A stretch of DNA of 64,000 bases from Anaerovibrio sp. JC8. Its GTDB lineage: Bacteria > Bacillota > Negativicutes > Selenomonadales > Selenomonadaceae. Every line of letters starts with the position of its first letter. The stretch's first letter is position 1. The notes under the pieces were generated by a model. The model was not told where the DNA came from, made no database searches, and worked only from the letters and a program-made list of their open reading frames with translations. Of the stretch, positions 8,402 through 16,500 are shown one piece after another. A program made the translations under genes and the position numbers. The stretch lies in assembly GCF_002100115.1 (NCBI RefSeq), contig NZ_ANBM01000002.1, positions 238,924-302,923 of the forward strand. The letters are read 5' to 3'.

Positions 8402-9847
8402 ATGAGTTATCCGGTCATATACTATATGCTGAGCCGCCTTATGTTTGCCATGTCCCTTACGCTGCTGATACCCTTTTTTACGGCCATACAGCTCCACGAA
8501 AACAACGAGCTGGATTTTCTGGCTGCCATAATTTGCAGCCTTTCCCTTTCGGTATTCTTCAGCAACCGGGGAAAAATCACCACCAAGGACATAAGCATCC
8601 GTGAGGGTATCGCCATCACGGGCCTCAGCTGGCTCTTTGCCTCCATAATCGCCTCACTGCCATTTCTGACAGGCCATTATATGCCGGCGGTGGACTGCCT
8701 CTTTGAAGGAGTTTCCGGCATTACGGGCAGCGGTGCCTCCGTGGTCAAGGACATTCCGGGGCTTCCCACCAGCATCATGCTGTGGCGCAGCCTTACCCAC
8801 TGGCTGGGTGGCTTGGGCATCATCGTTATCTTTATAGCCATTGTGCCCCAGACCGGTACCAAGAGCCTGAAAATGTTTGAGGTGGAAACCACGGGCCCAA
8901 CTGAAACAAGGCCGCTCCCGAGATTTCGGGATACGGCCCATGCTCTGCTGATCGTATATATTTTACTTACCTTTATTCTCACGGGAATGCTGCTGCTGTG
9001 CGGCTTCAGCTTTTCCGATGCGGTGAACAATGCCATGTCGGCCATTGCCACCGGTGGCTTCTCCACCCAAAATGAAAGCATTGGCTACTTTGACAATCTG
9101 GCCGCCGAGATAGTGCTGACCATTGCCATGCTGGTGGGAGGCGGTAACTTCTCCCTGTACCTCATAGCCTGGAAGCAGGGCTACCGCAAGATTATAAAGG
9201 ACGGGGAATTTATTGCCTACATGGTGCTCTTTGGCACCATATCACTGGCCATAACCGTCAACCTCTTTGCAGCCATGGATATGAATCTCTTTGAGGCCTT
9301 CCGCTATGCCACCTTCCAGACGGCAGCCACCATCAGCACCACAGGCTTTTCCAACAGTGATTTTGATGCCTGGCCGGCCTTTTCCAAATACGCCCTGCTG
9401 ATAGTCATGATAACCGGCGGCTGTGCCGGCTCCACCTCAGGAGGCATGAAAATAGCCAGATTTTTGCTGCTCTTCAAGATGCTGCACATCATTATTCAGG
9501 AGAAGCTGCACCCCAACCAGATTATCCACATGAGTTACGATACGGTGGAACGGCTGGACATTGTGGTAAACAGAGTGGGACGCTTCTTCTTTCTGTACGT
9601 GTTCCTGGCCCTTATGGGTGCCCTGGTATTTACTATTGAGGGACTGCCTATAATGGATGCCATTGTGCTGGGCTTTTCCGCCATCGGCAATGCAGGCGTG
9701 GCCTTTGGTGCCGCCAATGATTTCAGCAGCCTTAACGATCTGACCAAATGCATCTGCTGCGGTCTTATGGTAATTGGACGTCTGGAAATATTCCTGTTTC
9801 TGGTAATGCTGAAGCCATCCTTCTGGCAAAAGGGCGCCAGCTGGTAA
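8402..9847 (+). CDS. trkH: TrkH-family potassium transporter, paralog 2
   Basis: A 481-aa second TrkH-type channel that starts 12 bp after the first. Filter turns are SGITGSGASV, IATGGFSTQ, STTGFSNSD and AIGNAGVAFG. The conserved SLTHWLGGLGIIVIF segment marks the canonical TrkH subfamily, so this copy is closer to classical TrkH than paralog 1. One TrkA for two channels suggests either a shared regulator or a heteromeric channel; the sequence cannot decide. GGGGGTGCATC precedes the ATG. Confidence 0.9.
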   Translation: MSYPVIYYMLSRLMFAMSLTLLIPFFTAIQLHENNELDFLAAIICSLSLSVFFSNRGKITTKDISIREGIAITGLSWLFASIIASLPFLTGHYMPAVDCLFEGVSGITGSGASVVKDIPGLPTSIMLWRSLTHWLGGLGIIVIFIAIVPQTGTKSLKMFEVETTGPTETRPLPRFRDTAHALLIVYILLTFILTGMLLLCGFSFSDAVNNAMSAIATGGFSTQNESIGYFDNLAAEIVLTIAMLVGGGNFSLYLIAWKQGYRKIIKDGEFIAYMVLFGTISLAITVNLFAAMDMNLFEAFRYATFQTAATISTTGFSNSDFDAWPAFSKYALLIVMITGGCAGSTSGGMKIARFLLLFKMLHIIIQEKLHPNQIIHMSYDTVERLDIVVNRVGRFFFLYVFLALMGALVFTIEGLPIMDAIVLGFSAIGNAGVAFGAANDFSSLNDLTKCICCGLMVIGRLEIFLFLVMLKPSFWQKGASW

Positions 9848-9989
9848 CTAAATAAAAAACAATGCCATCAATCCAAATATTAATACCATTGTCTTCAAGG
9901 TACTTGGCTAATGTATGTATTTGCCATTTTAGCTGTTTCAATGGATTTCCCATAGATGAAGTATAAGTACCAGCAATATCCTCGATATT
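9848..9989 (-). pseudogene. Possible remnant of a NERD-like (nuclease-related domain) gene
   Basis: On the minus strand an isolated stretch encodes IEDIAGTYTSS followed by NPLKQLKWQIHTLAKYLEDN and INIWIDGIVF. This resembles the NPxxQ...H...L and VVF segments of NERD domains. It is preceded by an in-frame TGA and runs into trkH antisense sequence, so it cannot be a whole gene. The assignment rests on a short pattern and is weak. Confidence 0.3.
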
Positions 9990-10002
9990 TCAGATTGTTG
10001 AC

Positions 10003-10087
10003 TTTTATGCTGTAGATTAATTTAAAAAGAAGCCGTTCATTGATATCTGACCTGTCCATCTGGCAGGTAGCATACCATAAACGGCTT
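10003..10087. repeat. 85-bp repeat with terminator-like hairpin, copy A
   Basis: Nearly identical to 11268-11351, with one indel and a few substitutions. AAGCCGTT pairs with AACGGCTT around an inner ACCTG/CAGGT stem, and a T run follows. Together the two copies bracket the Rpn-like gene as direct repeats. Copy A may also terminate the trk operon. Confidence 0.75.
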
Positions 10088-10207
10088 TTTTCATGGGCAA
10101 AAATACCCTGGGGGTAAAAGGATCACAAAGATAATATCTAATTAAACTAATTCGCTGTAAAATATAAGAAAATTTGATACAGTTTCATAAAAATATTAAC
10201 ATTAAAA

Positions 10208-10253
10208 TTGACTTTACAATAATAAAACAATATACTGAACTTGTAGATCTACA
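10208..10253 (+). promoter_or_regulatory. Promoter and 12-bp palindrome before the Rpn-like gene
   Basis: TTGACT (10208-10213), a 17-bp spacer and TATACT (10231-10236) form a good sigma-A promoter. The perfect palindrome TGTAGATCTACA (10242-10253) lies at about the start site and could be an operator. The rest of 9990-10349 shows no other gene. Confidence 0.55.
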
Positions 10254-10349
10254 GATGATGTAGTATCAGGTATCCATGGCAGCTTGATACATATAGTATG
10301 GGTATGGCACATGCAAAATTTGTGTGCTAGAATACAAGGAGAAGGTATT

Positions 10350-11186
10350 ATGTCGGATGAAGAAATATTGTCGACTCAATTTGAACCATGGGAACAAGCC
10401 ACCATTACTAACGCTGTAATGTTTAGGTTAGTTATGGAAAAGCCAGGCTTGTGCAAGAAATTATTAGAGAGACTGCTTAATATAACCATATCAAAGATGG
10501 AGATTCCTGAATTTGAAAAAGATTTCAGAGAAGGTATGGTTAGCAGAGGTATTAGGCTGGATATCTATATTGAGGATGCTGATGGAACGGCCATTGACAT
10601 TGAAATGCAGGCGGTTACCAAATCAAAAGAGGAACTTGGGAAGCGGGCAAGATATTATCAGTCTATAATGGACCATAATCTGCTGGCTAAAGGCCAGCAT
10701 TATACGAAATTACGGAAGTCTTACATTATCTTTATTTGTACCTTTGATCCCTATGGTACTGGATTACCTCGTTATTTCTTTTCAAATATATGTGTTGCCG
10801 ATAATAGTCTGGAGCTTTGTGATGAGGCATATAAGATTTTCTTTAATGCTTCTGCGGTAAATATGGATAATATCACAAAAGACCAGAGGGCATTTTTAAA
10901 GTATGTAAACGGCGGTTTGGCCGAGGATGATTTCACACGGGAGCTGGATAGCACAGTAAAGGAGTATAGGGAAGATAAAAGAAAGAAGGCGACATATATG
11001 ACTTTTCAGCAGGATATAATGGAAATAGAAGCTCGTGGTGAAATGCGAGGGGAGCTGAAAATGGCTGTTCAGACAGTAAGGAATTTTATGTCCAAAAATC
11101 CTCAAAAGGATGTTAATACTGTCATGGATGATCTTAGCTATGAAGGTGAGCTTCGAGAGCAAATTTTAAAGCATATTATGCAATAA
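10350..11186 (+). CDS. Rpn / PD-(D/E)XK nuclease family putative transposase
   Basis: A 278-aa protein of the Rpn/YhgA-like group (recombination-promoting nuclease; PD-(D/E)XK transposase family). Visible signatures are the early segment TITNAVMFRLVMEKPGLC, the nuclease core RLDIYIEDADGTAIDIEMQ (Asp, then E-x-Q in place of ExK, as is common in this family) and RARYYQSIMDHNLL. A conserved ...YIIFICTFDPYG segment follows. The C-terminus is charged and helical. AAGGAG at 10336-10341 sets the start. It lies between two 85-bp repeats and has a more AT-rich composition than its neighbours, suggesting mobile origin. Confidence 0.82.
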   Translation: MSDEEILSTQFEPWEQATITNAVMFRLVMEKPGLCKKLLERLLNITISKMEIPEFEKDFREGMVSRGIRLDIYIEDADGTAIDIEMQAVTKSKEELGKRARYYQSIMDHNLLAKGQHYTKLRKSYIIFICTFDPYGTGLPRYFFSNICVADNSLELCDEAYKIFFNASAVNMDNITKDQRAFLKYVNGGLAEDDFTRELDSTVKEYREDKRKKATYMTFQQDIMEIEARGEMRGELKMAVQTVRNFMSKNPQKDVNTVMDDLSYEGELREQILKHIMQ

Positions 11187-11267
11187 TCTATCTAATATGA
11201 CATTCATAATATTTCCTGACATAAAACTAGACGAAATCAAAAAAATCTTGGTGGCAAGAAAGAAGCT

Positions 11268-11356
11268 TTTTATGCTGTAGCTTAATTTAAAAGAAGCCGT
11301 TCATTGATATCTGACCTGTCCAACCAGCAGGTAACATACCATAAACGGCTTCTTTT
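11268..11356. terminator. 85-bp repeat copy B acting as bidirectional terminator
   Basis: AAGAAGCCGTT pairs perfectly with AACGGCTTCTT and is followed by T6 on the + strand. It sits between the convergent Rpn-like gene and gmhA. It is the second copy of the repeat at 10003-10087. Confidence 0.8.
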
Positions 11357-11372
11357 TTATTAAATATTTATC

Positions 11373-12020
11373 TCATGCATCAAAAAACTCGTTTTCCACC
11401 GCCATGCAAAGCAGATGATAAACCGGCAGATGAAGCTCCTGAATCTTGTAGGTTTCCATCTCCGGAACGCAGATGGAGATATCGCACAGGCCCTTCAGCT
11501 TGCACTCACGGCCACCAAGAAGGCCGATGGTCTTTACGTTCATGACCTTGGCCATTTGAACTGCATAAATTACATTGGAAGAATTACCGGATGTGCTTAT
11601 ACCAATAAGTACATCCTCTTTTTTTCCCAATCCCAGCACCTGCTGGGCCATGGCCAGATCCGGAGCCTGGTCATTGGCAAAGGCACTGTTCAGGGCCACT
11701 GCATTCATAAGGGACACTGCCGGCAGGGCCCCCTGAAGATTATCACGGAGATAATCGGCCTCATCGGGGCATACAGACTTCATCCGCTCATATAAATCAT
11801 CCCCGATAGGACGCTTCAGAATAAACCCCTTCATAAGCTCACCCACAATGTGCTCCGCATCAGAGGCACTGCCGCCGTTGCCGCAGGTCAGCAGCTTGCC
11901 GCCGTTGCTGTAGGACGCACAGATAGCCTCTATGGCCTGATCAATGGACTCACGGCACACTGTCAGGGCAGGGTAACGCTTAATAAGGTTATCGATCATC
12001 GTCAAAGTAGTTTCCTTCAT
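11373..12020 (-). CDS. gmhA: SIS-domain phosphoheptose isomerase (GmhA-like)
   Basis: A 215-aa cytoplasmic SIS-domain enzyme, probably converting sedoheptulose 7-phosphate to D-glycero-manno-heptose 7-phosphate for LPS inner core. Motifs: CGNGGSASDAEHIVGEL (sugar-phosphate loop plus the metal His and Glu), GISTSGNSSNV, and near the C-terminus KIQELHLPVYHLLC with the Gln and His of the GmhA active site. An insertion between the first loop and helix 4 (LYERM...YLRDNLQGALPAV) makes it longer than the roughly 190-aa E. coli enzyme. The related DiaA family is less likely because the metal ligands are kept. AGGTGAT precedes the ATG. Confidence 0.83.
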   Translation of the reverse strand: MKETTLTMIDNLIKRYPALTVCRESIDQAIEAICASYSNGGKLLTCGNGGSASDAEHIVGELMKGFILKRPIGDDLYERMKSVCPDEADYLRDNLQGALPAVSLMNAVALNSAFANDQAPDLAMAQQVLGLGKKEDVLIGISTSGNSSNVIYAVQMAKVMNVKTIGLLGGRECKLKGLCDISICVPEMETYKIQELHLPVYHLLCMAVENEFFDA

Positions 12021-12057
12021 TTATCATCACCTCATATCAATACAATATATGCACGCG

Positions 12058-12194
12058 AATAGGCTTGGGACATTATATACGGACGTATTTTGCCTTGGTA
12101 CTTAGTGAATTCAAGCCATTGGCGCCGAATGAGCTTAGTACCACTAGGCAAACTAGTGAACGCGAGTGTTCCGTATATGATGTTCCAGCCTATT
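12058..12194. repeat. 137-bp imperfect palindrome upstream of gmhA
   Basis: The left end AATAGGCTTGGGACATTATA is the imperfect complement of the right end TGATGTTCCAGCCTATT. The inner arms TTTTGCCTTGGTACTTAG and CTTAGTACCACTAGGCAAA also pair. The whole stretch could fold into one long hairpin, like a MITE. It lies where the gmhA promoter would be expected. Confidence 0.7.
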
Positions 12195-12300
12195 AATATA
12201 GTATTCCAGCCTATTAATATAATGTCACCAGACTCTTTATTTAATGTTAACAGGCTCTTTATATAATGTTATAGCCTCTCTATATAATGTTCCAGCCTAT
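12180..12300. repeat. Degenerate 21-22 bp tandem repeats
   Basis: Six head-to-tail units of the type ATGTTCCAGCCTATTAATATA. The first two are nearly identical, the middle three vary (CCAGACTCTTTAT, ACAGGCTCTTTAT, TAGCCTCTCTAT) and the last is truncated. The unit is the right end of the adjacent 137-bp palindrome, so the end seems to have been amplified. Confidence 0.7.
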
Positions 12301-12301
12301 T

Positions 12302-12448
12302 TTACTTTCTGTTTATGAGCTGCTGAAGCTCCCGTACCTGGTTCAGATGAGTCTCATAATCCAAATCGTTGGCATCATACTGCATACGCTTTTTCAGCTC
12401 ATCTATACGCTTCTGGAGCTTCTCCTTCACTTCCTGACTAAGAGCCAT
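12302..12448 (-). CDS. Small 48-aa helical protein
   Basis: A complete ORF below usual size cut-offs. It starts ATG at 12448 with GAGGTGA 5 nt upstream and ends TAA. The product begins MALSQEVKEKLQKRIDELKK and continues with YDANDLDYETHLNQVRELQQ. It is highly charged, almost all helix-forming, and probably a coiled coil. No homolog is recalled. It lies between the autotransporter terminator and gmhA on the same strand as both. The ribosome binding site and sensible composition support expression. Confidence 0.6.
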   Translation of the reverse strand: MALSQEVKEKLQKRIDELKKRMQYDANDLDYETHLNQVRELQQLINRK

Positions 12449-12525
12449 ATATTCACCTCACTAGCTAAATCTAACACATTATACATTAATTGTTCAGATT
12501 TTGCCACAGGCAAAGTCTCCTTATT

Positions 12526-12566
12526 AAAAGAAGTCCGTTGGCTCCGTGAGTCAACGAACTTCTTTT
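12526..12566 (-). terminator. Terminator downstream of autotransporter 1
   Basis: AAAAGAAGT-C-CGTTG pairs with CAACG-A-ACTTCTTTT around a short loop, 18 bp beyond the autotransporter stop. The T-rich side faces the minus-strand transcript. Confidence 0.75.
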
Positions 12567-12583
12567 GTTATGTCTTAACTATC

Positions 12584-13530
12584 TTAGAAGGTATAAACTG
12601 TGCTTATGCTGCCCATGACGCCCTGCTTCTTGCCCGCATAGGCGGTGAGATTCAGGTCTACGCCCCATGGGGTGTCAGCAGTTGGCTTCATGAAGGCGCC
12701 GATTTCGCCGCGGATTCTGCCGCCGCCAATGTCAGCACCACGGATATCAACACCATTTACAGTGCCATAGGCCCTGCCGCACATCTCGTACTCATAGGCC
12801 AGACCGCCGTAGAAGCTCCACTGATCGTCCCTCTTTTCGGTGTAGCGTGCCCCTACCCGCAGCAGGCTGCTGGTAATGTCGTCAAGTCTGTAGTCAGCGC
12901 CAGCCACCGTAAAGTCGGTACCATTTCTGTGGTTGTAGAAATACTTGGCATAGACATCCAGTACGGTGTGTCTGTCAAGCTTCAGCTCACGGCCCACACC
13001 AACATGGAAGCCATAATAGCCGGTGTCGGTGTTGTAGCTGTAGGCATTGCCCATGTTATCCCGCAGGAGGCTGTTGGCATCCTCATGAACAGTACCGGCA
13101 CGGAGGCTGCCCTCCACATAGAGGCCCTTAGGAGTATACCACTTGGCCAGGAGACCGCCGCCGGTATAACGGGTGCTTCCGTCGCCACGCTGTGCTGCAT
13201 CGTTATAGGTGGTGTAGTTGCCGTTTCCATACTCGAAGAAGGCACCATACTCAAAGGTGGAGTGCTTCTTCACGTTCTTGTGGCCCAGGGCCAGGATGGC
13301 ATTCCAGGTGCTTACATCAATATGGCTGCCGGTTTCCTGGGTCAGCTTGCCGCCACCCAGCTTGGCAAAGGTCGCAAGACCGTCCTTGCCGGTGTTTTCC
13401 GGCAATGCCAGACCATCAACTGCAGAACCGATGTAGTCATTACCTACATTCAGGGTGGTCATGGTAGCCTCGGCACCCATCAGGGTGTTGTGGGTCTGCT
13501 CAGTGGCCCTTACACTCTTTACGTTGTAAA
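12584..13530 (-). repeat. Barrel-coding repeat block, copy 1
   Basis: About 947 bp nearly identical to 20498-21444 at a constant offset of 7914 bp. Identity drops abruptly upstream of this block, where the passengers diverge. This is the pattern left by recent duplication or gene conversion between the two autotransporters. Confidence 0.85.
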
Positions 13531-16500
13531 CTACGTTGCCGTTAGCATCGAGGGCAACCTTGCCGGTACCTTCCACTGCTATGCCAATGGTAAAGTCGGA
13601 ATCCTCATTGACATTGACAGCCTTGTTGGTTACCGCACTCTGGTCAAGGAGAGTCATGGTATCATCTACTGCCACTACCTTTACGCCTGTAAATTCAACA
13701 TTCTTGGCACCTACAGTTGTCATGGACAGATCACTGGCCGTGCCGTCACTGATGGTAACAGCTGCCTTGGATTTGCTCCATGGAGCAACTGAGAAGTTCA
13801 TGGACTCAAAATTCTTGATATTCTTTACGCTCTGGTCACCGCCGGTCCATGGTGTTTTGTTATAGCCAATATTTAAAATATTGCCGTTATACTGGAGGTT
13901 ACCGCCAAAGAGACCTGTATTGGATACATCGGCGGTACCAAAGAGATTTACTGTATTATTCTGAGTAGTGCCGCTTACGCTGTAACCACCATATACGCCA
14001 CCGTCAATGGTTACACCCAGGGTTGCAGAAGTAATGGTATTGCCGGATACGGTGCCACCACCAAGATTAACTGTGTTGTTATCCGCTGTGGTAGTGCCGC
14101 CATAGCCACCGATAACGCTGCCATTAACGGTGCCGCCGGTCAAGGTTACCGTATTGCCAGTAGCCGTGGTGGTGGCAAATCCGCCGATAACGTGTTCAGT
14201 TACGCCACCCTTCAGCAGGGATACACTGTTGCTTACTGCCTCGTCACAGCCACCGCCGATAATACCAAGAACGGTGCCATCGTGGAAGTATACCAGATCG
14301 TTGGAGGAACGGATCTTGCTCTTGCCGCCGTAGATGTAATCATCAACAGCAGCTTTCTTTACGGTAACTACGTTGCCGTCAGCAGTGCCGTTTTCACTGT
14401 AGCCGCCATATACTGCACCCTTAACTTTTACATCACCGTCAAGGGTTACATTGTTGGAAGCTGCTGCTTCGGTTCCGTCTGTCTTGCCGCCGTATACGCT
14501 GCCGCCTACACTGCCGCCAGTTACATTGGCCTCGTTGGTGGAAACAGTGCCATTCTTGCTGTAGCCACCTATTACATTGCCACCAACAGTGCTTTTGGTA
14601 ACATTGGCCTTATTCTCGTTGGAAGTGCCGCCACCGTTGCTCTGGCCGCCAATTACATTACCAGTTACCTTGCTGCCGCCAGTTACAGCAGTCTCGTTCT
14701 TGTTGGTGTTACCCTTTTCGCTATATCCACCAACTACGTTACCGCCAACTTCACTGCCAGTAACATTGGCCTTATTCTCATTGGATGTACCGCTGCCATT
14801 GGTCTGGCCACCAACTACATTCTTCTCTACCTTGCTGCCACCAGTTACGTTGGCTTCATTCTTGTTGGTATTGCCGCTTTCAGTCTTACCACCGATTACA
14901 CTGCCACCAACGGTACTCCCGTCCTTGACATTAGCCTTATTTTCGCTTGTATTGCCGCTTTCGCTCTTACCACCGGTAACATCACCAGTAACCTGGCTCT
15001 GGCCCTCTACTGTGGCTTCATTGCCTGAGGACTCTCCGTTGCCGCCGGAATGGCCGCCGTTCACGTTGCCGCCAACCTTGCTGCCACCCTTCACATCGGC
15101 CTTGTTATTCTTGGTGTCGCCGTTACCGTCGGACTTACCGCCGTTTACGTCACCATCAACCTGGCTCTGGCCCTCTACTGTGGCTTCATTGCCTGAGGAC
15201 TCTCCGTTGCCGCCGGAATGGCCGCCGTTCACGTTGCCGCCAACCTTGCTGCCACCCTTCACATCGACCTTGTTTTCCTTGGTGCCGCCTTCGCCACCGG
15301 TCTTGCCGCCGTTTACATCGCCATCAACTGTACTATTTCCGCCCACAGTGGTCTCGTTGCCGGAGGACTCCCCGCTGCCACCGCTGGTGCTGCCGCCGTT
15401 TACGTCACCGTGAACAGTAGTGTTCTCTATATCAGTCTTGTTATTCTTGGTGTTCCCGGTGTCACTCTTGCCACCGTTTACATCACCATCAACTTCACTA
15501 TCCTCCACTGCGGCCTTGTTGTTAGTGGAGTCGCCATCTTCGCTGGTACCGCCGTTTACATCGCCGCCAGTGCCGTCATCGTTCTTCTGGATATGGGAGT
15601 TTTTGACCTTGGTTTCATTGTCCTTGGCCTCGCCATCACCCTGGGCCTCGCCGCCAGGAACATCGCCCTTATGAGGATTTTCGCCGTCCACTGTGGTCTT
15701 TGTTGCCACGGCATTCTTGGTTTCAACTTCTTCATCAATGCCACGGTCCACAACATATACAAGGCTCTGGGTTGCACTGTCCCAATAAGCATGGCCCTTG
15801 CCGGTCTTGCCGTTATCCAAGGTAAAGATACCGCCACGAACCTTGTTGACGCTGTTACCAAAGTTGGTTACCAACTTCATGGTATCACCCTTGTTAAGAG
15901 TGCTTACTCCCGTAAAGGCCACATTGTCTGCATTTACAAAGGCATCCGTATAGGCGATTTCATCTGCAGAACGGGCGTATGAGCTGTTCCAGGCCACCTT
16001 GCCAACATTAATGTCAGAGGCCTTGTTGGAGTCTACTGTGTAGAGCACACTGCCACCGCTTGCAGATACATTACCCGTTACAGCCCCCTTGACGGTCAAG
16101 CCCGGATTGGCTGTATAGGTGTAGTTAAGCTTCCCAGTATCCTGGGCAACAATATTATTTAAAGTATTATTGGCCTTCAACAGGGTCATGAAATCATTGG
16201 CCTTGGCTGTCTTTTTCTGGTCATCGGACATGTTTATGCCAAAGCCGGACTTGTCCAGACTTTTAACACTGGAATAGTTGTACATGGCAGAGCTCTTGTC
16301 CATAAGCACTGCGCCCTTATTATATGTTACCTTACCAAGGCCGATGGTATCTATGTAGGCTGCACCTATGCTGTACTGGAGAGCAGTTCCATCACCGCTG
16401 GCCTTCACGCCCTTGGCCTGCTTGCCGGAGATAGTGATGTTATTCTCGGTTTCGCTGTAAGTTCCGCTTGGCTGGTAAGCAATAGCACTGTCAATTTTGG

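Noticed and set aside
12287..13792. Long + strand frames opposite the autotransporters (for example 12287-13792 and 22112-24685)
   Set aside because: They are antisense shadows of repetitive Gly/Asn/Val codons in the minus-strand passengers and barrels. They lack ribosome binding sites and read as Ala/Leu/Val-rich low-complexity protein. The minus-strand genes have signal peptides and barrels.
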